Below are positions 5,655 through 10,000 of a stretch of 10,000 nucleotides of DNA, piece after piece. Source of the stretch: SAR202 cluster bacterium Io17-Chloro-G7. GTDB taxonomy: Bacteria > Chloroflexota > Dehalococcoidia > UBA3495. Position 1 is the stretch's first letter. Each line of letters starts with the position of its first letter. The notes under the pieces were generated by a model. The model did no database searches. It worked only from the letters and a program-made list of their open reading frames with translations, and was not told the origin of the DNA. The DNA is taken from assembly GCA_002817055.1 (NCBI GenBank), contig MUCU01000067.1:1-10000 (forward strand), in the 5' to 3' direction. The translations under genes and the position numbers were made by a program.

Positions 5655-7106
5655 CTAAAACGCTGGGCGTTGGAGCACCGCTGGGGTGATCTTCCGGTGG
5701 ATTAGTTTGCCCACCGTGGGGCCGCCCACAAGCTGGCCGTTGTCCACCATCATGTTGCCCCGCAGCATGACCGTGGTCGGCCAACCCTCGACCTCCCAGC
5801 CTTCCCACGGACTGTAGTCGCGCAGATGAAGGTCCGACATGTTCAGGGCCTTTTTCACCGACGGGTCGATTATGGCTATGTCGGCGTCGCTGCCCACGGC
5901 GACCGCGCCCTTCTGGGGGTACATGCCCAGCAGCTTGGCGGCGTTGGTCGACGTGGATGCCGCAAAGTGCTCCAACGACATCCCTCGCTTGACTACACCT
6001 TCCGTGTAGTTCAAGCCCATCCGTATCTCGATGCCTATGTTGCCTCCCCGCACATCAATCACGTTGCGTCCGGCAATCTTGTCCAGGTAGGTAGTGAAGC
6101 TGCTGTCGGTGGCGGTGAACGTCAGGTCGTGCCTAAGGAGGCCCTTCCACAACTCCTGCCGGTCATCCTCGTACTTCAAAGACGGATAGGTGTGGTACTT
6201 CATGCCGTCGGGCTCTCTGTATTGTTCGCAGTTGAATGACAGTGCTAACGTCAGAACCTCTCCGTAGACCGGCATCCCTCTGCTGCGGTACTCGGAAATC
6301 GCGTCCAAACCTTCCTTGGCGGTAACGTGCACAAAATAGAGGCCAACCCCCGTTCGTTCTGCCAGTCTCAGCACGCTACGAAACGCCAGGTCTTCAACTG
6401 TCTTGGAGTGGATCATGTGTACGTTGTACCAGTCCCACAGTCCCCGTTGCTGGGCCAGCAGGTAGTTGTACATCACCAACTCGTCGTCCTCACCGTGGAC
6501 CGCCAGGACTCCACCGTGCCGGGCAATCTGACTCATCAGATCTTCCAGTCGGCCAGAGTCGATCTTACCTATGGGGGTCAACGAGCGGGCAGCGCCGTCG
6601 GAAGGCCGGATGTCGGTGGTGAAAATCTTGATGCTGGGGAAACCAGCGTCCAACAACTCTTTGTAACGGGAGATGGCATCCGGAGTGTTGGAATTCCGGT
6701 AGATGCAGTGGGTGCTATAGTCGGTGTAGGCATTACCAATCCAAGGGGCGATGAAGTCGTGGATGCCCTCCGCCAGGTCTCCTTCATTCGGCACCGGGGC
6801 GAAGTCTATTACCGAAGTCGTGCCGCCCCAGATTGCGCCCAAAGAGTGGTCTAAAGGCCCAGCGTTGGGCGTATCGGCAACCATCTGCATAGCGCCGGGC
6901 TGCACATTGGCTGCGGCATGGGCATGAGGCTCGATTCCTCCCGGCACCACGATTCTGCCGCTGGCGTCAATTATCGTCGCCCCCTCTTCGGGCAACACTC
7001 CAGGTAGCGCCACCGCCACGATTTTCTCGCCTTGAATCGCCACGTCCCAGTTTCCCACCCCTCCCGGAGTTACGACCTGCCCGCCTTTGATTATTGTGTC
7101 CAGCAA
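5655..7106 (-). CDS. Dihydropyrimidinase/D-hydantoinase-like cyclic amidohydrolase
   Basis: The 483-residue product has the length and metal site of the hydantoinase/dihydropyrimidinase branch of the amidohydrolase superfamily, which opens cyclic amides such as dihydropyrimidines or hydantoins with two metal ions. All six ligands can be placed: H61 and H63 (PHAHA), carbamylated lysine K160 (SIKIFTT), H204 (AVHGEDDE), H260 (FVHVTAKEG) and D334 (ATDSSF). The spacings H204-H260 (56) and H260-D334 (74) fit the family. The C-terminal part (from about 400, VGSDADIAIID) is the usual small beta-sandwich. The segment after PHAHA (residues 65-90) differs from classical D-hydantoinases, so the substrate is open. 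The start is TTG at 7106, with AAGGAGG at 7119-7113 and 6-base spacing; no other start precedes the first conserved strand. It lies downstream of the second amidohydrolase, in the same direction. Confidence 0.87.
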   Translation of the reverse strand: MLDTIIKGGQVVTPGGVGNWDVAIQGEKIVAVALPGVLPEEGATIIDASGRIVVPGGIEPHAHAAANVQPGAMQMVADTPNAGPLDHSLGAIWGGTTSVIDFAPVPNEGDLAEGIHDFIAPWIGNAYTDYSTHCIYRNSNTPDAISRYKELLDAGFPSIKIFTTDIRPSDGAARSLTPIGKIDSGRLEDLMSQIARHGGVLAVHGEDDELVMYNYLLAQQRGLWDWYNVHMIHSKTVEDLAFRSVLRLAERTGVGLYFVHVTAKEGLDAISEYRSRGMPVYGEVLTLALSFNCEQYREPDGMKYHTYPSLKYEDDRQELWKGLLRHDLTFTATDSSFTTYLDKIAGRNVIDVRGGNIGIEIRMGLNYTEGVVKRGMSLEHFAASTSTNAAKLLGMYPQKGAVAVGSDADIAIIDPSVKKALNMSDLHLRDYSPWEGWEVEGWPTTVMLRGNMMVDNGQLVGGPTVGKLIHRKITPAVLQRPAF

Positions 7107-7140
7107 TTTCGGCCTCCTTAACGCATCTTTTCGGGAAACG

Positions 7141-7229
7141 GTTATTCACCGCTGAGAACGCGGAGACCGTAGAGAGAATCCTATATTTGAATTCTTCCGC
7201 GAACTCTGCGCTCTCTGCGGTGAACTAAA
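7141..7229. repeat. Imperfect inverted repeat, dispersed intergenic palindrome type
   Basis: TTCACCGC at 7145-7152 is matched by GCGGTGAA at 7217-7224. The arms continue inward imperfectly: the left reads TGAGAACGCGGAGACC, and the right, on the opposite strand, reads AGAGAGCGCAGAGTTCGCGG. Outer bases GTTA (7141-7144) and TAAAC (7226-7230) extend the symmetry. The CTCTGCG/CGCAGAG wording is typical of repetitive palindromes found in many copies between genes of environmental bacteria. It sits in the 143-base gap between two co-directional hydrolase genes and would fold into a long hairpin in their transcript, possibly ending it or protecting the upstream message. Confidence 0.7.
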
Positions 7230-7249
7230 CACCAAGGGTATAGGAGTCG

Positions 7250-8398
7250 TTAGGGCACCTTGGCCAAGTCGAAGTCGTAGAGCTTGGCGGCGTTTGTCCC
7301 GACTATTTTGGCTTTTTCGTCCCGGGGCACCCCTTTCAGAATCCGCTCAAGAATTTCTTGTGACTTGGGAAATGTGGACTCGGAGTGCGGGTAATCGGAC
7401 CCCCACATCAAGCTATCGACACCAATTACATCACGCATCCTTATACCAATGTCATCTTCTTGGAAGCTGAGATAAACGTTGCTGTGGAAAAAGTCGCTGG
7501 GCCGCAGGTCGCCTTTGAACCGATATGAGGCTTCTTCCTGCCGCTCCACGTAGGTGTAGTCCATAGAGGTCAGCAAGTGGGGCACCCAGGACAGCTCGAA
7601 CTCCACGATGGCTAGTTTTAGCTTTGGGTAGCGCTCGAACACGCCGGAAAATATTATGTCGCACATAGATGTAGCAGGATAAAACACTTTGTTGGCCCTG
7701 CCGCTGGCCACTCTGACCGACGTGGCCCCTGCTCCTCGGCTGCGGCCTTCCCTTCTCGTCGCGGTGTGCAAGCTCAGGGGCATGTTAAGTTCTTGGGCAG
7801 CGGCCCAGAATGGCTCGTATTCGGGGCTGTCGTAGCGGCGTTCTTCCACTGGATACTCGGTAATCATAGCCCCTACCAACCCAAGCTTGGCGGACCTTTT
7901 CAGCTCGTGGGCGCCGTCTTGGACATCGTCCAGGTTGATCATGGCGATACCCTTGAGTTGGTCCGGATTTGTCCGGCAAAACTCGGCAAGCCAGTCGTTA
8001 TACGCACGGAACACGGCCGACATCAGGTCCGAGTCTGCAATCTTGTAGTAAAACAGGCCCTGGGATGGGTACAGCACCTCGCCGGAGACGCCGTCGATCT
8101 TCATGTCCTTCATGTGCTGGTCCGGGTTGTATCCTCCGACGTGGACATCCTCAAAGGCGCCGTGGGCCGAGATCGTTTCCGGAGCCTCAAACCTGGCGCC
8201 AGCGTTGGAGATAAGTCCGATTCCGGCGATCAACTCGTCGCCTTCAACAATCAGATGGTCCACGCCTTCCACCCGCTGCATCCGCGGCGCCCGGTCCTTA
8301 AACCTGGCATCAATCCTATTGGTCCACAGGTCCGGGGGTTCAAAAACGTGGGAGTCCGAGGAGATTACTACATCCTTCTCCCTTTGCGGCTGAGTCAA
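7250..8398 (-). CDS. COG2159-type amidohydrolase (amidohydrolase 2 family, TIM-barrel metal-dependent hydrolase)
   Basis: The product has about 382 residues and the features of the amidohydrolase 2 family, single-metal hydrolases or decarboxylases related to ACMSD. Counting from the TTG start: DSHVFEP (15-21, metal residues D15, H17 and E20), a HMKDMKIDGVSGEVLYP core (95-111), H211 in SLHTATRR, H274 in FELSWVPH (267-274) and D335 in WGSDYPHSE (332-340). The substrate is unknown. I place the start at TTG 8398, because GGGAGG (8409-8404) lies 5 bases upstream and the conserved part begins right after. An in-frame ATG at 8434 would add 12 residues containing two cysteines but has no Shine-Dalgarno site. 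The gene is divergent from the agmatinase-like gene, and the hydantoinase-like gene follows downstream. Confidence 0.87.
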   Translation of the reverse strand: MTQPQREKDVVISSDSHVFEPPDLWTNRIDARFKDRAPRMQRVEGVDHLIVEGDELIAGIGLISNAGARFEAPETISAHGAFEDVHVGGYNPDQHMKDMKIDGVSGEVLYPSQGLFYYKIADSDLMSAVFRAYNDWLAEFCRTNPDQLKGIAMINLDDVQDGAHELKRSAKLGLVGAMITEYPVEERRYDSPEYEPFWAAAQELNMPLSLHTATRREGRSRGAGATSVRVASGRANKVFYPATSMCDIIFSGVFERYPKLKLAIVEFELSWVPHLLTSMDYTYVERQEEASYRFKGDLRPSDFFHSNVYLSFQEDDIGIRMRDVIGVDSLMWGSDYPHSESTFPKSQEILERILKGVPRDEKAKIVGTNAAKLYDFDLAKVP

Positions 8399-8621
8399 TT
8401 TCGCCTCCCGGGTCCGGCAGCAAGTGCCTTCCATCAGTCTAATTCAGTATATTCGGCAAAATGTTGCCTGAGAGATTGTGGTGAGAATTGTTGAATTGTA
8501 CTGCATCCAACGTCCCCGTGCCCATACCGGACTCCCATTAGCCGGTGTCATTGGCCGGGATGACGTATGCTGCTACCATAAAACGCAGGGGAAGCCCAAT
8601 TAGATTAAAGCAGAGGGCGCC
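8399..8621. other. Divergent promoter region between amidohydrolase and ureohydrolase
   Basis: This gap of about 220 bases lies between two genes facing away from each other, so it should hold promoters for both. On the plus strand a candidate promoter is listed separately. On the minus strand TATACT (8451-8446) is a good -10 match, but no TTGACA-like box lies at normal spacing. No RNA gene or additional ORF with coding character is seen. Confidence 0.5.
8551..8579 (+). promoter_or_regulatory. Candidate promoter for the agmatinase-family gene
   Basis: TTGGCC (8551-8556) and TACCAT (8574-8579) are 17 bases apart, each matching the sigma70 consensus at 4 of 6 positions. The start of transcription would be near 8586, about 36 bases before the ATG. 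Confidence 0.3.
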
Positions 8622-9605
8622 ATGACCAACCCGGCCCAAGATGGGGAGCGAGCCGCTAATCCAAATTCACGCGTGCCCATCGCCAGGGCACAGCCCCGGA
8701 GTTTTTTCAAATCGCCTTTATGCGCCGACTTGGACCTTCTGAATGCTGATGTGGCATTCATCGGCGTTCCCTTCGACCAAGGCACCTTCGGAAGGCCCGG
8801 CGCTCGGTTTGGACCCGACGCCATAAGAGACGCTCCCAGAGCTTACTCTTACTCGGACCCTTTTGCCCTCGGGGTGGAAGCGGAGGGATACTTCGACATT
8901 GACGCCGGTGGCGATTTGCTGAAGGGCGTCACCATGGCCGACTGCGGCAACGTTACCATCCTGCCTTCGGACGTGATGGATAACTTCGACCGACTGACGC
9001 AAGTGGTGGAGAAGTTGGTGGAAAAGGGGGCATTCCCCGTGGTGGTGGGCGGGGACCACGCCATTACTTTTCCGGCCGTCCGGGGTATGAGCAAATACCG
9101 GCCCCTGAACATTGTCCACTTCGACGCCCACATGGACTATTCCCACGATTATCAGGGCGTAATGTTTACCCACGGCAGCCCCATCCGCCGTTGCCGGGAA
9201 TTGCCCTTCGTGGGGCACATTAGTTCCATAGGCATACGGACTGCTAGGCGAACACCCTACGAAGACTCCCAAAGGGACGGCAGCCTGATCGTAACCACCA
9301 AGCAGTTTCGGGAGTTTGGACCTCAGGGCGTCGTGGACTTGATACCAAAAGCCGAGAACCTATACATTACATTCGACATTGACGTCATGGACCCGGCCCA
9401 AGCGCCAGGCACCGGCACCCCTGAGGTCGGCGGGCTTCACTACGAAGAACTGCGGGACTGTGTGGTCGCCCTAGCAAAAAGAGAAAACCTGGTGGGGTTT
9501 GACATAGTGGAGGTGGCCCCGCCCTACGATTCTTCGGAGATCACGGCGCAAGTAGCGGCCCGGCTGATTATAGATATACTAGCCGCCCGGTTTCCTTCCC
9601 GGTGA
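8622..9605 (+). CDS. Agmatinase/ureohydrolase family protein
   Basis: The 327-residue product belongs to the arginase/agmatinase family of di-manganese enzymes that release urea from guanidino compounds. The signature motifs are intact: GGDHAITFP (143-151, H146), HFDAHMD (166-172, D168, H170, D172) and FDIDVMDPAQAPGTGTPEVG (251-270, D252 and D254), plus the GRPGARFGPDAIR entry motif (57-69) and late EVAPPYDSSEIT (297-308). Agmatinase, guanidinobutyrase and related amidinohydrolases share these, so the substrate is not certain. The MFTHGSPIRR segment (181-190) stands where agmatinases carry a SHGT-type substrate loop. It is probably cytosolic. The ATG at 8622 is preceded by GAGG (8613-8616) at 5-base spacing. 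The first 30 or so residues are low in conserved character. It is divergent from two amidohydrolases and may belong to the same nitrogen-scavenging group. Confidence 0.9.
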   Translation: MTNPAQDGERAANPNSRVPIARAQPRSFFKSPLCADLDLLNADVAFIGVPFDQGTFGRPGARFGPDAIRDAPRAYSYSDPFALGVEAEGYFDIDAGGDLLKGVTMADCGNVTILPSDVMDNFDRLTQVVEKLVEKGAFPVVVGGDHAITFPAVRGMSKYRPLNIVHFDAHMDYSHDYQGVMFTHGSPIRRCRELPFVGHISSIGIRTARRTPYEDSQRDGSLIVTTKQFREFGPQGVVDLIPKAENLYITFDIDVMDPAQAPGTGTPEVGGLHYEELRDCVVALAKRENLVGFDIVEVAPPYDSSEITAQVAARLIIDILAARFPSR

Positions 9606-9686
9606 TTGAAAATATCAGTAAGGTTTATTGTCAACGAATTCCGTGTTCCCAGGGCAGCCATAAACAGGCTTTGAGTCAACCACTAG

Positions 9687-9923
9687 ATGAACTCGATTAA
9701 TCGTCCCTTCGTAATCGGCATAAGCTCCGTCTCCGGCGGAGGGAAGACTGCGGTGGCCAACAAACTTGCCGAACTACTTCCTGATGCAGTTACCCTGTGC
9801 TTCGACGACTACGATGATACGAACACCCACCCAGCGAGTCTTGAGACATGGCGTAAAGAAGGTGGAGATTACACCGTTTGGCAAACTCCGGCGCTCACAC
9901 AGGACCCCAGATCCACCGCCTAA
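9687..9923 (+). pseudogene. Truncated uridine kinase-like P-loop protein
   Basis: The frame encodes only 78 residues, where complete uridine kinase-like or nucleoside-kinase-like proteins usually exceed 180. The N-terminus is convincing: VIGISSVSGGGKTAVANKL (9-27) is a Walker A loop with K20, FDDYDDTNTHP (39-49) is the acidic substrate-site segment of this family, and DYTVWQTPAL (61-70) follows as expected. After D73 the resemblance ends, and PRSTA and TAA follow. Neither of the other two forward frames restores a kinase sequence by a simple one-base shift. Possible reasons are an insertion or rearrangement, a degenerate gene, or an assembly join near 9905. Shine-Dalgarno support for the ATG is weak (AGG near 9667). 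Confidence 0.6.
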
Positions 9924-10000
9924 AACCAAAAAGACCTCGTTGGCACCGGTCAACAGAGGCGGTAAGATGGCGGTAATTGAGACCAAACCATCACCAACGA
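9901..10000. other. Unexplained sequence at the window edge after the kinase break
   Basis: From 9901 a forward frame stays open to the edge and reads RTPDPPPKTKKTSLAPVNRG and onward. On the opposite strand another frame is open from the edge, reading GDGLVSITAILPPLLTGANE and onward, to a stop at 9774-9776. Neither is recognised. The reverse frame looks slightly more protein-like (hydrophobic, glycine-rich), but the window ends before either can be judged. Confidence 0.3.

Noticed and set aside
6327..6854. 175-codon open frame on the plus strand opposite the hydantoinase-like gene
   Set aside because: It is antisense to a gene with all six metal ligands; its Val/Gly-rich translation is typical of a shadow frame.
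7766..8494. 242-codon open frame on the plus strand opposite the COG2159 amidohydrolase
   Set aside because: The minus-strand gene carries all metal-site motifs. The plus frame has no motif or ribosome site and is best explained as an antisense shadow.
8718..9272. 184-codon open frame on the minus strand opposite the agmatinase-like gene
   Set aside because: It runs through the conserved GGDH and DAHMD coding segments of the opposite strand and has no motif of its own.

Overview
The window looks like a stretch of bacterial chromosome from an environmental, probably uncultured lineage. G+C is moderate, most genes have Shine-Dalgarno sites, and GTG and TTG starts are used alongside ATG. The PAC2-type protein, the secreted gluzincin with a long Pro/Thr linker, and the several stand-alone metallohydrolases together suggest a Chloroflexota (Dehalococcoidia/SAR202-like) genome. 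That placement is an inference from gene style, not from a marker gene. I see no rRNA, tRNA, CRISPR array, phage gene or transposase.

Left part (1-3156, + strand). The window opens with what may be the last codons of an upstream gene. About 440 bases without a recognisable gene follow; they hold a hairpin, TATAAT-like boxes and one doubtful 32-codon ORF. Next come a PAC2-family protein (522-1457) and, from a GTG start, a secreted peptidase MA-like metalloprotease (1618-3156). The protease has HEITH/WLSEG zinc motifs and a C-terminal anchor-like tail.

Middle (3178-5574). A class IV PLP aminotransferase annotated as branched-chain aminotransferase lies on the minus strand. It is divergent from a nitroreductase (4458-5075), which is followed by a 153-codon gene I do not recognise. 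Candidate promoters for both directions lie in the 275-bp divergent gap.

Right part (5655-9605). This is a group of metal-dependent C-N hydrolases: a dihydropyrimidinase/hydantoinase-like enzyme and a COG2159-type amidohydrolase on the minus strand, facing away from an agmatinase/ureohydrolase-family enzyme on the plus strand. Together they could form a scavenging module for cyclic ureides or guanidino compounds, but their substrates cannot be read from sequence. Both minus-strand hydrolases appear to start at TTG behind strong Shine-Dalgarno sites. Two palindromic elements of the dispersed intergenic-repeat kind sit here, at 5594-5624 and 7141-7229.

Right edge (9687-10000). A P-loop uridine-kinase-like gene begins well but stops after 78 codons. 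Its family resemblance ends abruptly near residue 73, and other frames then stay open to the window edge. This is a broken gene, an insertion junction or an assembly join.
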